Shown here one piece after another: positions 8,363 to 16,889 of a DNA stretch of 40,418 bases; within the stretch, counting starts at the first letter, position 1; each line of letters starts with the position of its first letter. A program made the translations under genes and the position numbers. Source of the DNA: CAYLRY01 sp964386535 (lineage in GTDB: Bacteria > Chloroflexota > Dehalococcoidia > Dehalococcoidales > UBA3254); NCBI GenBank assembly GCA_964386535.1, contig CAYLRY010000026.1, forward strand, positions 1 to 40,418, given 5' to 3'. Under the pieces are notes generated by a model. That model was not told where the DNA came from. It did no database searches and saw nothing but the letters and a program-made list of their open reading frames with translations.

Positions 8363-8608
8363 ATAGCCGGCCTTCATTTCGGGACAAGTGAAAAAGAAAT
8401 ATACACTTAGATTTTTGGGCGTAATTAAAAATCCCATTCTGGACCTGATCCGGAGATCAAGGAAAGGGGTATCGGGATTTAGGCTTTTGCCAATATGGTC
8501 TTCAGAACGCATTTGGAGGAGTGGCAACAACACAACGCAGGATTGAAAACGGGCTATTAGGCCTGAGAAACAGTGCGTTTTTATTTGATATATAAAACCA
8601 GGAATTCC

Positions 8609-9349
8609 CTATTTTTCCTTCGATATCCCTGTGAAGGACCATGAATATTTAAAATAATTTTCCTGGATGGCGGCAATACGCCGGCTGTCCCAGGCCGGGT
8701 CCCATGAAAGGCCAAGGTCCTCATCTACCAGCACCACGGCGAAGTCGTTATGGGCCAGTTTCCTCTCAATAATCACGGTAACGCCGCAAATCCTCTCCGG
8801 GCTTTCGCAGTTGCTGCACCTGCCGGTGGTTACACAGGGCGTCCGCCTTCCCTTGCCTCTGGCATGGAAGGGACAGACCACTTCTTTTAGCCGGCGGTCA
8901 GCCTCCTGGATATCCTTAGTGATCTTGTTGCGGCCTACCACCAGAATAACCTTTCCAGGGCCGAAAATGGTGCCGGCTACCCGGTTGCCGGCGAAATCCA
9001 CGCTGATCAATTTGCCGTCCTGCGTCACGGCATTGGCGCTGGTCATAAAGACATCCGTCAACAGCGCCTGCCGGCAGGCCTCTACGAAGTTTTGGCGGTT
9101 GCCGGCTGACTGGGTCAGCTCCAGCGTAAAGGGATTAATCACCCTGTTCCCCCGCCTGGCCAGCCTCTCAATAACACCCGTCTGTCTCAGGGATACCGAA
9201 TCCCCGATGCCTACAACGGCTGCCGGTGAGATCATTTCCAGCAGCAGATTACAGACTTCAGAGACAGCACCGGCATAGCGGGCTTCAAAACGGTGCTTCT
9301 GTAAAGCCTCCAGTGTGGACTGTATTTCCTGCGGTATACCTGACGTCAT
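8609..9349 (-). CDS. LUD domain protein (LutC/YkgG-like)
   Basis: A 246-residue cytoplasmic protein of the LUD (DUF162) family, known from LutC and LutB of lactate oxidation. Typical segments are VVGIGDSVSLRQTGV, MTSANAVTQDGKLISVD, GNRVAGTIFGP and VVGRNKITKDIQEADRR. After the core comes a cysteine cluster (CPFHARGKGRRTPC and CSNCESPERICG) that could bind a metal or Fe-S cluster; stand-alone LUD proteins of anaerobes often have this tail. GGAGG lies eight bases before the ATG. No LutA or LutB neighbours are adjacent, though a CCG-type protein and two FAD oxidases occur 20 kb away. Exact substrate is unknown. Confidence 0.85.
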   Translation of the reverse strand: MTSGIPQEIQSTLEALQKHRFEARYAGAVSEVCNLLLEMISPAAVVGIGDSVSLRQTGVIERLARRGNRVINPFTLELTQSAGNRQNFVEACRQALLTDVFMTSANAVTQDGKLISVDFAGNRVAGTIFGPGKVILVVGRNKITKDIQEADRRLKEVVCPFHARGKGRRTPCVTTGRCSNCESPERICGVTVIIERKLAHNDFAVVLVDEDLGLSWDPAWDSRRIAAIQENYFKYSWSFTGISKEK

Positions 9350-9597
9350 TCGAAAACCTCCAGGCCATTTTTTCCCTTTTTATTCGCCTATCATTATCGA
9401 TATCCGGCGCCTGCCTGTCAAGAAACCTGAGTTAAACCACCGTCAGATACGAACGGTTTTATTCTATATCTACGGGATTATTGATTAAGAATTACGTATT
9501 TGTACCCGTTGTATTTCTGCCGATTTTGTTATAGAAACTAAATATCGGGTTATTATTCCGGATGGAAACAGAGTTTTTTCCTGAGAGAGGCATTCAA

Positions 9598-9789
9598 ATG
9601 GAAAGGAAGATATCCGTAATTATCTATTGTCCTCGCTGTAAGGGAAGAATCTTCCGGAACAAAGATGAGGACGGATGGCACGAGCAATGCATCCGCTGCG
9701 GGTATATCCGTTACCTGGATGCGGCGCCGTCTGACCGGCAGGGGGACCGTCCGCCAGGATTTCGTAACATTAGAAAAATGGCGAAATAG
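9598..9789 (+). CDS. Small zinc-ribbon protein
   Basis: The 63-residue product has CPRCKGRIF and CIRCGYIRYLD, two CxxC knuckles 18 residues apart, which would hold one zinc ion. A longer in-frame start exists at 9562 but has no ribosome binding site, while GAGAGG sits about eight bases before the ATG at 9598. The C-terminal tail is basic (RNIRKMAK). Such small zinc ribbons are often regulatory or ribosome-associated; no specific function can be given. Confidence 0.55.
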   Translation: MERKISVIIYCPRCKGRIFRNKDEDGWHEQCIRCGYIRYLDAAPSDRQGDRPPGFRNIRKMAK

Positions 9790-9973
9790 CGAATTGTGCT
9801 GCGCGGCGTCCCCCAGTCCCCTTATTTTCCCTTAAAGGCTTTTAAGAAATATTCTTATGCCAGTCCCGTTCCTATATAAACCAACAGCCCCTGTTCAAAT
9901 TATATAAGATATGTTTCTAGAATGCTTAATTTGGAAAAGAGCGATTGATAATTTAATCCTCTTATGCAAATAT

Positions 9974-9996
9974 AGTACATAGAGTCTCTATGTACT
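9974..9996. promoter_or_regulatory. Perfect palindrome, candidate operator
   Basis: Arms agtacatagag and ctctatgtact are exact inverse complements around a single central T. The site lies in an AT-rich gap 92 bases upstream of the E1-alpha fragment and E1-beta. A TTGATA-like element is at 9945-9950 and a TATAGT-like element at 9971-9976 overlaps the left arm. Odd spacing around one base suits a dimeric repressor. It could instead be a fortuitous hairpin. Confidence 0.4.
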
Positions 9997-10087
9997 TAGA
10001 ATATCTTAATACTATGCCGCTCTAGGTATATTATCTTCATGTGTAAATTTATGGCTATCTTCCCTTGATTATAAGCTATACCGGGAT

Positions 10088-10318
10088 GTGAATGAGAACA
10101 ATGAAGCCAGAATGAATAATGACCCGATCAAGAAATTTGAGAAAGTGCTTTCAGACGAAAATATTCTCACGTCCGGAGAAAAAGAAGCCCTGTGGCAAGA
10201 AATACGGGAACAGGTTCAGTCAGCTAAAGAGTACGCCATGAGCTGTGAATTCCCGTCTGCCCAGATTATACTGGACCCGCAAAAATTATATTCTAATCCC
10301 TGGGAGGCGATTAAATGA
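10088..10318 (+). pseudogene. C-terminal tail of a 2-oxoacid dehydrogenase E1-alpha subunit
   Basis: Residues 12-60 read DPIKKFEKVLSDENILTSGE followed by EALWQEIREQVQSAKEYAMS and CEFPS, the characteristic C-terminal helices of E1-alpha (PdhA/AcoA), which normally has about 320-360 residues. The frame starts with GTG and codes only 76 residues. The thiamine diphosphate-binding domain is missing, and the 300 bases upstream are AT-rich with no remnant of it. The stop overlaps the ATG of E1-beta by four bases (10315-10318), as in intact operons. It is either the tail of a deleted gene that still couples translation of E1-beta, or an unusual mini-subunit. Confidence 0.7.
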
Positions 10319-11295
10319 GAACCATATCTACTGCAGCGGCCATACGTGAAGCCCTGGAAGAAGAAATGAGAAGAGATGCTAATGTGATATTGATGGGAGA
10401 AGACGTGGGCAAAATGGGGAGCGCTTTGGGGACTTGCGGAGGGCTGCTCGACATATTCGGTCCGGAGCGAGTCATTGACATGCCTATTTGCGAAGCATCT
10501 CAGGCCTCTTTTGCTGTCGGTCTGGCCACAGCCGGTAAAAAAGTGGTGTTGGAAATCATGCTGGCGGATTGGTCGACCTATGCCTTTGACGCTATTGTGA
10601 ACCAGATGGCCAAACAGCGATATATCTCGGGAGGACGCTGGAGATTTCCCATTACGGTAAGAATGCCGCAGGGCGCAGGCACTCTGGTTGGAGCCCATCA
10701 CAGTCAGAGTCCGGAGGCCTGGTATACCAATGTCCCCGGCCTAAAAATCGCTGTGCCCACTACCCCCAGGGATACCAAGGGAATAATGAAAGCCGCCATC
10801 CGGGGTAATGACCCAGTCTTAATTTTCGAACCCAAGTTTGCCTATGGCATTCCCGGCGAGGTACCTGAACCGTCAGAAGACTATACCGTTGAATTCGGTA
10901 AGGCTAATATTATCAGGGAAGGGTCAGATGTTACCATCATCGGCTGGCAATATGCTCTGGCTACCGCCCAGGATCTGGCCGAGGAATTGGAGGAAGAGGG
11001 CATTCACAGTGAACTCATCGACCTGGTTTCCCTGGTACCGTATGATCAGGAAACCCTTCTCCGGTCGGTAAAAAAGACCGGCCGGGCGGTCATTGTCCAT
11101 GAAGCTCCGCTCAGAGGCGGATATGGAGGCGAGATTGCCTCTTTTATCTCCGAAAACGCCTTTCGGGACCTGAAAGGTCCGGTCGTTCGAGTCGGTTCTA
11201 AAAATTGCCCGCATCCGTACGGTCCGGGTGAAGAATATGTGATGATTGATGCTAAAGATGTCCGTCAGGCTGTATTAAAAGCTCTGAAGGAGTAA
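10315..11295 (+). CDS. 2-oxoacid dehydrogenase E1-beta subunit (PdhB/AcoB-like)
   Basis: A full-length, 326-residue E1-beta subunit. Visible family features are ILMGEDVGKMG, ERVIDMPICEAS with the conserved Glu60 that contacts the thiamine ring, EIMLADWSTYAFDAIVNQMA, AHHSQSPEAWY with His128 and His129, and the transketolase C-terminal part (LIDLVSLVPYDQETLLRSV, GGYGGEIASF). E1-beta functions only as a heterotetramer with E1-alpha, which supplies most of the thiamine diphosphate site. Here only the alpha tail precedes it, and no E2 or E3 gene follows. It either pairs with an alpha subunit encoded elsewhere or is an early-stage pseudogene whose frame is still intact. Whether the substrate is pyruvate, acetoin or a branched 2-oxoacid cannot be told. 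Confidence 0.85.
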   Translation: MRTISTAAAIREALEEEMRRDANVILMGEDVGKMGSALGTCGGLLDIFGPERVIDMPICEASQASFAVGLATAGKKVVLEIMLADWSTYAFDAIVNQMAKQRYISGGRWRFPITVRMPQGAGTLVGAHHSQSPEAWYTNVPGLKIAVPTTPRDTKGIMKAAIRGNDPVLIFEPKFAYGIPGEVPEPSEDYTVEFGKANIIREGSDVTIIGWQYALATAQDLAEELEEEGIHSELIDLVSLVPYDQETLLRSVKKTGRAVIVHEAPLRGGYGGEIASFISENAFRDLKGPVVRVGSKNCPHPYGPGEEYVMIDAKDVRQAVLKALKE

Positions 11296-11300
11296 ATGAC

Positions 11301-11337
11301 GCCATTCCAGGCAAGGTGTTCCCTTGCCTGGAATGGC
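11301..11337. terminator. Strong hairpin between convergent genes
   Basis: Arms gccattccaggcaagg (11301-11316) and its exact complement (11322-11337) form a 16-bp perfect stem with a five-base loop. It starts five bases after the E1-beta stop and faces the convergent chagasin-like gene. No T run follows on either strand. Confidence 0.6.
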
Positions 11338-11357
11338 TGTGCACTTACTGAATACTT

Positions 11358-11858
11358 TTATACCCTGGAATTTCTTCTTACTATTGCCAGAGCCATTATG
11401 GCCGCTATACTGGCGGTCATCAGCCCGATCACCCAGGTGGAAGAAGCTGGCACAGCAGGCGCATAAACATGCACGGTATAATTAAAAGTACGCCAGATGT
11501 CGCTGTCCCGGGAGTACTCCATATTCAACGTGCTGTTACCTGGTTTCAAGGCAACGAAAGTCCAGGTGTCTGTCCCGACCCCTCCAGGAATACCGCTATT
11601 ATACAATACGTGTCCGCTGCTTTGTAGAACAGCCGGGTTGCTGTTGCTGATGATTTCCCAGCTATAACCGGTGCTGCCGTTCTGCTGGTTGAGCACCATC
11701 TCTATGGTGTCGCCCACAGCCACTGAAAGCTGTCCGCCGGACTCAGCCTCATAAATGGTGTGATTGGCGGCAGCTATGACGCCGGCGGCGCCTGCCAGTA
11801 TCAACCCTGTTACTATTACCAGGATAAGACAGGTGGCCAGAAAACGTGACTGTAACAT
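11358..11858 (-). CDS. Membrane-anchored chagasin-like (I42) cysteine protease inhibitor
   Basis: The 166-residue product begins with a signal peptide (LATCLILVIVTGLILAGAAG) and ends in a hydrophobic anchor followed by RRNSRV. Between them are the marks of the chagasin/I42 family: NGSTGYSWEI matching the NPTTGYxW loop, GVGTDTWTFVALKPGNSTL, and MEYSRD in place of YxRPW. These loops insert into the active site of papain-like proteases. The longer start at 11885 has no ribosome binding site; AGGAGG lies about seven bases before the ATG at 11856-11858. No papain-like target is in the window, so the natural partner is unknown. Confidence 0.75.
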   Translation of the reverse strand: MLQSRFLATCLILVIVTGLILAGAAGVIAAANHTIYEAESGGQLSVAVGDTIEMVLNQQNGSTGYSWEIISNSNPAVLQSSGHVLYNSGIPGGVGTDTWTFVALKPGNSTLNMEYSRDSDIWRTFNYTVHVYAPAVPASSTWVIGLMTASIAAIMALAIVRRNSRV

Positions 11859-12111
11859 AAAAAGACCTCCTTCATGCTTGTTCAACAGGCTACTCCTGGA
11901 CTAAAACTTAAGAGTAATTTACCAAAGTAAAAATATTATCTCACGTGATTTAGTCCCTGTCTATATGCGGTTTAATCATTTATAAGAATACGGGTGTGTC
12001 TGAAAGCAAAAAACAATGTAATACTTTTCCGGCTATTACGTATATATAATCAAAGCCTCTTTAGAGGATTGTTGAGCTTAAAAAACATTTTCCGGTTCCG
12101 GAGGTCCCAGA

Positions 12112-14001
12112 ATGAAAAAGGTGATAATTTTATCCTCAATAATAGTGATAATGGCAGGCGCCGCAGCCTGTGCATCCGGCACACCGAACGCTGATTCTCC
12201 ATCGCCAGGTAATTTTTCAGTAATAGATGCTGTCCAAACTACCCTTCCGCAGGCTGCCGCTCCTATCACGGAACCTCCACCTGCCGGAGGGACATCAGCA
12301 GCTACCACTGTTCCTGCTCTACCCGCCGGTACACCGGGAGCCGTCCTCCTGCCTCATACCGGCCGTGAAAATGTCTATTCGGTGCAAATTGACCTTATTC
12401 CGGACAAACTGGTTTACGGGCTTGGAGAACCGGTGCGAATGAAATTGATATTGACCAACGCCTCACAGGGAAAGGTAGAACCGGTTGTGGTCAGTCAGCT
12501 TCCGCCCATAGTCAGCCTTGTTCCGGCAGCGCCAAACACCGATCCAACCGGAGTACAGGGCATGGATATTCCGGGCTCTGAATCCAGCCGGGCGGTGAAG
12601 GTATTTACTGCCGGCATAGAGGAAAAAACACTGGCCAAGGGTGAGAAGGTAACCTATGATCTGACCTGGGACCAGAAGGACGAAAATGGAAAACTGGTCT
12701 CACCGGGCTGGTATTATTATGAGTCCAATTATTATTTTCGCCGGCAATCAACTCAGGATTATACCGGTTCGGGCCTCAGGGACAGGGCATTCCTGATTCA
12801 GTATCCGCAGGGGGCCATGCAAAAAAACATCGAATTGAATCAATCCAGGACCATCACCGGCTTACCCCTGAAAAAGGGTAATGAGACCAGGCCGGTAGAT
12901 ATAACCGTCAATTTGCAAAGGATAGAACTGAATGAGAAAGGAGCCACCTTCTACGCGGTAATGACTTCGCCCAATAACCCGGTATCAGGTTACAACAACA
13001 TTGAATGGGCGGGCTGTATTCCGATGAGCTCTCAATATATAATAGACGGCGTGGTTAAGGAAGCCAGGGCTCCCAACAGCCGGTTTCTGGATAGCGGGAT
13101 CGAGTTCAGGTGGGGAGCATCCGCGGATGACGACAACTATCTCGACCCGGTACCGGCGGATGCCAAAACTCTTACCTTCGTAATACCTGAAATCAGGCCT
13201 GACTGGAAGGGTCCCTGGGAGTTCAGGATACCGCTGGGTGATGAGCCTCCATTTAAAGTAGTTGTATCAACTGAGCCCGCTCATCTCCCCGGAGAGCCCA
13301 TTGTGTTTGGAATAGGGATAACCAACTTATCCTCAGACGCAATTACAATAGACCCCTTTCCTCCAGCCAGGTGGATAAAGCCGGTAGGGCAGGATAAAGC
13401 CGTGTATTCATCTCCAGCAGGTACACGCTCTTACGATATTGGCGCCGGTCAGCATTTTCTTCCAACCAAAGGTACCTGGGACCAGAAGGATAACAATGGT
13501 CAGCAGGTAGCCCCTGGCTGGTACGAGATAGGCTATGAATACGTTATTATCGAGCCAAGCACGGGGAAAAGATATGCGGCGAACCCCACGGCCAGGTTCC
13601 AGATAGTAGACTCTGATAGCTCCATGAAAAAAAACATGGAGGTAAACCGGTCTGTGACAGCGGAAGGCGTTACAGTTTCCCTGAAAAGCATTGAGATGAA
13701 TGCAGTAGAGACAAAAGTATACACGTTTACAACACCGCAGGGTTATACTTTACCTCAACCCCAGGAACATCCTTCTTCTGAATTTGAATCTCTCATGACT
13801 AAATCGATTGCCGAATACTGTGTCGATGGAGGTATTATAAAACAGGTGAAGTCAGATCGAGGAAAAGCCGATGCTGACGGGATAACACTTATCTGGGACA
13901 ATATCGATCCGATGCCGGTCGATGCCAAAGAAATTACTTTCACTATAACCCGACTTGGTGACTTACAAGGCCGATGGGAGTTCAAGATACAACTTAACTA
14001 A
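12112..14001 (+). CDS. Lipoprotein with duplicated BsuPI-like modules
   Basis: A 629-residue secreted lipoprotein: a short signal ends in the lipobox GAAAC (Cys20), then a Pro/Thr-rich linker to about residue 85. Module A (about 86-230) resembles the BsuPI intracellular proteinase inhibitor fold (PF12690-like): YGLGEPVRMKLILTNAS, YDLTWDQKDENGKLVSPGWY. Module B (about 235-380) opens with MQKNIELNQSRTITG and has PVPADAKTLTF. Both modules recur: A' with HLPGEPIVFGIGITNLS and TWDQKDNNGQQVAPGWYEI, B' with MKKNMEVNRSVTAEG and MPVDAKEITFTI. The whole pair was therefore duplicated. GGAGG precedes the ATG. The fold suggests a binding or inhibitor role at the surface; target unknown. Confidence 0.7.
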   Translation: MKKVIILSSIIVIMAGAAACASGTPNADSPSPGNFSVIDAVQTTLPQAAAPITEPPPAGGTSAATTVPALPAGTPGAVLLPHTGRENVYSVQIDLIPDKLVYGLGEPVRMKLILTNASQGKVEPVVVSQLPPIVSLVPAAPNTDPTGVQGMDIPGSESSRAVKVFTAGIEEKTLAKGEKVTYDLTWDQKDENGKLVSPGWYYYESNYYFRRQSTQDYTGSGLRDRAFLIQYPQGAMQKNIELNQSRTITGLPLKKGNETRPVDITVNLQRIELNEKGATFYAVMTSPNNPVSGYNNIEWAGCIPMSSQYIIDGVVKEARAPNSRFLDSGIEFRWGASADDDNYLDPVPADAKTLTFVIPEIRPDWKGPWEFRIPLGDEPPFKVVVSTEPAHLPGEPIVFGIGITNLSSDAITIDPFPPARWIKPVGQDKAVYSSPAGTRSYDIGAGQHFLPTKGTWDQKDNNGQQVAPGWYEIGYEYVIIEPSTGKRYAANPTARFQIVDSDSSMKKNMEVNRSVTAEGVTVSLKSIEMNAVETKVYTFTTPQGYTLPQPQEHPSSEFESLMTKSIAEYCVDGGIIKQVKSDRGKADADGITLIWDNIDPMPVDAKEITFTITRLGDLQGRWEFKIQLN

Positions 14002-14117
14002 GCTTTCTACGTTATATAGGAGGGAGCTTCTTATTCAGGATGGAACATTATTTACTTTTTCGAGGTCAGAATTCGCATAAGCAAATTTTTACCTGAAAGA
14101 ATACCGGGAGGTCCAGG

Positions 14118-14531
14118 TTGTTAAATAATCTACGTTTAAAAATGGTAATTGTAGCTGTAATTGGAATAATTATTGGTGTTTTTGGCACTTTGGGAGTTCA
14201 ATGGTATAACGCCAGCGCAGGAACATATCACGGTGTTGAGCCGTATATAGTAGAAGGGTATTCTACAGGCACGAACTATGACAATACCGCAATGGGTATA
14301 TCAGAGGAACTTGGCGGCGGGGGCAACAGTTACGTGATCGCCGGATCATGGTGGCGCGAGTTCGGTGGCCCCTGGCATGATAAGGGAAGCGCCCCCAGTC
14401 TCGCCTACCCCAGCTCCGGTCAAAAAGTCCGGTTGGGCATCATTGATTATAAGCCCATACAACAGGCTCCGGGAAGTTCAGTGGTGGTCTGGTATGAAGT
14501 AATTGACGTCAAAAACAAGGTCGCTCAATAG
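14118..14531 (+). CDS. Anchored secreted protein of unknown function
   Basis: The 137-residue product has an N-terminal hydrophobic segment (MVIVAVIGIIIGVFGTLGV) that acts as signal or anchor, then a glycine- and aromatic-rich extracellular part (GGGGNSYVIAGSWWREFGGP). The start is TTG with GGGAGG seven bases upstream. It lies between the BsuPI-like lipoprotein and the repeat protein on the same strand, in what seems one surface-protein island. I do not recognise the family. Confidence 0.6.
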   Translation: MLNNLRLKMVIVAVIGIIIGVFGTLGVQWYNASAGTYHGVEPYIVEGYSTGTNYDNTAMGISEELGGGGNSYVIAGSWWREFGGPWHDKGSAPSLAYPSSGQKVRLGIIDYKPIQQAPGSSVVVWYEVIDVKNKVAQ

Positions 14532-14621
14532 GCAGGGTTAAGATTTGAAGAAAGTATATTCGAATTCATTGACAACTGAAGAAGTCTACCGGGAAATCAT
14601 TTCTCCCTGAAGGAGCCATTT

Positions 14622-16130
14622 ATGAAAGAAAATATGCGACAGCGCTGGTTTTTAGCATTGGTTATTATTACGGCGGTAATTATCACCTCAACCGGTATAG
14701 GTCTGAGCTATCGGGATAAACCGGGTAGCCTCCCCATGAGCGCTATTAGCGACGGCTCCGGCGGCGCCGTCATCGCCTGGCAGGAAGAAGAGGGGATCTA
14801 TGTTCAACATATCGATGCTTCCGGCAAGTCTCTCTGGCAGAATGGCGGCATACGGGTGACCGAAGCGGGGATCAAGCTGGACCCTTACGCTCCGTCACGA
14901 ACGTCATTCAGCCTTATTTCTGATGGTACCGGCGGAGCTATCCTTACCTGGGATGATAGATATAAAAAGACGACCGACTGGAATGACCTTGCCTTTTTCA
15001 ATCCCATTCCCTTCCATTCCCAGCGTATAAGCTCAGCTGGTGAATTCCTCTGGAATGAGACTGAACTGGCCGTCGGCAGCGCCGGACTATACGGTGGTAA
15101 TTTCCCTGTGGTAGTTGCAGATGGAACAGGAGGAGCCATCTTCGCCTGGAACAGCTACACCACTGTCTACCGGGCGCTGCATAATGATTTTCTCCGCCTC
15201 CAGAAAGTAGCCCCTGATGGTGCCCGCCTGTGGGGTGAGCAGGGCAAACTCCTGGTTAGTTCCTCTCCCTACCGTACTATTAGCGAAGAGGAAAAGGCCG
15301 CCGGTATCAAGGGCACATTCATCCGTTCCTATCCGACCTATGCCGGAACGCATGACATGGTGAGTGATGGCTCTGGAGGAGTAATAGTGGTCTGGGAGGA
15401 AGAAGGCGGGCAAAACTTGAACCGGGTCTATGCGCAGCGGTTGAAGGGAGACGGTACTACCGCCTGGAATGAGAGCGTGATAGCAGGGAGCGGGAGCTAT
15501 CAAGAGAATTCCCTGCGCGGCGACGGTTCCGGAGGGGCTATTCTGGCGATTACTGCCAGCGATATTGAAGCAACCTATCAGCAGCATATTGGCAGTAATG
15601 GCACCTTGCTGGAGAACCAGGGTTATTTTCCTGATACTATAAGCGATGGATCCGGCGGTTTTTACCGGGTTCATGTTGCCTCTGACCCTCCCTCAGGGCC
15701 GCCCAACCTGAGACGCATGATTCTAACTGTACAAAGAATCAACCCCCCACTCAGTTTTTTCTGGCCGGAAAAACAGGTGCTCGCCACTGAACCGCTTTAC
15801 CAAATCAGTAATGTTGAATATATTGCCGATGGTACAGGAGGCATTATCCTGCTCTGGCAATTCCAAAAAGAGTATATCGCTTATGGAGGGATATTCGCCC
15901 AGAGAATTGATTCCGGGGGTAACATACAGTGGGGTGAATCCGGGATCGCCGTTTTCAATGAGCCCATCAAGTATCAGGGCAATGCTTCCATCCTCAGCGA
16001 TGGTTCAGGCGGCGCCCTCATTATTGCCATAGCCGGAAATAACGCCCTCGGCGGCGACATGGTCTATGCCCAGCGCCTGGACGCTGCAGGCCACAGTCTC
16101 TGGGGCAGTGGAATAAGGATAGACCGGTAA
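14622..16130 (+). CDS. Secreted eight-repeat protein, probable beta-propeller
   Basis: After an N-terminal membrane segment (residues 9-27), the 502-residue protein carries eight repeats. Each opens with a DGSGGA-like motif (ISDGSGGAVIAW, SDGTGGAILTW, ADGTGGAIFAW, SDGSGGVIVVW, GDGSGGAILAI, SDGSGGFYRV, ADGTGGIILLW, SDGSGGALIIA) and most end in YAQRxDxxGxxLWxxxGI. Repeats are about 45-70 residues, matching propeller blades; the acidic Gly-rich turn could bind calcium. AAGGAG precedes the ATG. The gene is ten bases from the next membrane protein gene. It may be an adhesin or sensor; function is unproven. Confidence 0.7.
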   Translation: MKENMRQRWFLALVIITAVIITSTGIGLSYRDKPGSLPMSAISDGSGGAVIAWQEEEGIYVQHIDASGKSLWQNGGIRVTEAGIKLDPYAPSRTSFSLISDGTGGAILTWDDRYKKTTDWNDLAFFNPIPFHSQRISSAGEFLWNETELAVGSAGLYGGNFPVVVADGTGGAIFAWNSYTTVYRALHNDFLRLQKVAPDGARLWGEQGKLLVSSSPYRTISEEEKAAGIKGTFIRSYPTYAGTHDMVSDGSGGVIVVWEEEGGQNLNRVYAQRLKGDGTTAWNESVIAGSGSYQENSLRGDGSGGAILAITASDIEATYQQHIGSNGTLLENQGYFPDTISDGSGGFYRVHVASDPPSGPPNLRRMILTVQRINPPLSFFWPEKQVLATEPLYQISNVEYIADGTGGIILLWQFQKEYIAYGGIFAQRIDSGGNIQWGESGIAVFNEPIKYQGNASILSDGSGGALIIAIAGNNALGGDMVYAQRLDAAGHSLWGSGIRIDR

Positions 16131-16140
16131 AGGAGCTGAG

Positions 16141-16620
16141 ATGAACGAACCAAAAAAACCTATTACGCTTTATGATGCCGGGGGATTGATCATACTTATT
16201 ACGATATTCGGAATTCCCTTTGGCAGTATCTTTGATTATCTCTGGAACTTGCTGGTGTTCTCCTTGGCCCTGCCCTTTCTTCCCGCTGAAAGCAAAATCA
16301 AGCTTGGCAAAGTTAAAAAGCTCCTGTACATCTTTTTTATAACCATACTGGGCATCATCATTGACTGGGCCTACTTCGAACTGACCTGGGATACCCATTT
16401 CGGCAAGACCGGATTATGGATACCGGCCATGTCTCAAGCTCTGCAATTTATTTGGATGCTCCTGCCCATAGTCATGCTCTGGCTGGTCAATTTTTCCCTT
16501 TCGTACGCGTACCTGAAACTGGAGAGAAAGCCGGCACTGGTATTGGGTGGGGTCATGGCTTTATTCACCGCTCCCTGGCTCTTACCGGCAGTCCCTTATC
16601 TGATGGGATGGGTAGTTTAA
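16141..16620 (+). CDS. Four-helix membrane protein of unknown function
   Basis: The 159-residue product has about four hydrophobic segments (GLIILITIFGIPFGSIFDYL; LYIFFITILGIIIDW; FIWMLLPIVMLWLVNFSLSY; LVLGGVMALFTAPWLLPAVP) and short loops. AAGGAG lies six bases before the ATG, ten bases after the repeat protein, so the two are probably co-transcribed. No family recognised. Confidence 0.6.
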   Translation: MNEPKKPITLYDAGGLIILITIFGIPFGSIFDYLWNLLVFSLALPFLPAESKIKLGKVKKLLYIFFITILGIIIDWAYFELTWDTHFGKTGLWIPAMSQALQFIWMLLPIVMLWLVNFSLSYAYLKLERKPALVLGGVMALFTAPWLLPAVPYLMGWVV

Positions 16621-16723
16621 CAGACGTAAGGACTGATAATGTAAAGACTGATATACAATTTCTTAATTATCTTAATTGGGCTGCTTCTTATCATAACATC
16701 AAAACATCAATTCGAACGTCAAT

Positions 16724-16752
16724 TTGACAAAAGGCTGATTACATAATAGAAT
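16724..16752 (+). promoter_or_regulatory. Consensus sigma-70-type promoter of the leader region
   Basis: TTGACA at 16724-16729 and TAGAAT at 16747-16752 are separated by exactly 17 bases, placing a start near 16759, about 17 bases before the leader ORF. This is the best promoter match I found in the window. Confidence 0.75.
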
Positions 16753-16775
16753 AGGATTATTTTCAAGGAAAAAAT

Positions 16776-16889
16776 ATGATAAACGCCAGAACCTATAATA
16801 ACCTGAACGCTATGGCAGCTATTATTGAAGCCGTGGCTTACGTCGCCGTACGGTGGGTCTGGCGTGTTTCCAGTGCGAGGTTAACTTGA
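16776..16889 (+). CDS. 37-residue leader peptide of an attenuator
   Basis: A short ORF with AAGGAA six bases before its ATG codes for 37 residues starting MINARTYNNLNAM, rich in Ala, Ile and Val (AAIIEAVAYVAV) and containing RWVWRV with two Trp codons at 16854 and 16860. It lies between a consensus promoter and a strong terminator. Its first codons (16783-16793) and its Trp-Val-Trp codons (16854-16869) are also strands of competing RNA stems, as in amino-acid attenuators. The regulated gene would be the aminotransferase at 17237. Which amino acid is sensed is unclear: the Trp codons lie in the antiterminator strand itself, not upstream of it. No T-box motif is present. Confidence 0.6.
   Translation: MINARTYNNLNAMAAIIEAVAYVAVRWVWRVSSARLT

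Noticed and set aside
8437..8470. Thirteen-base word gacctgatccgga shared with 17094-17106
   Set aside because: A match of this length between two sites is expected by chance in a window of this size, and flanking sequence diverges.
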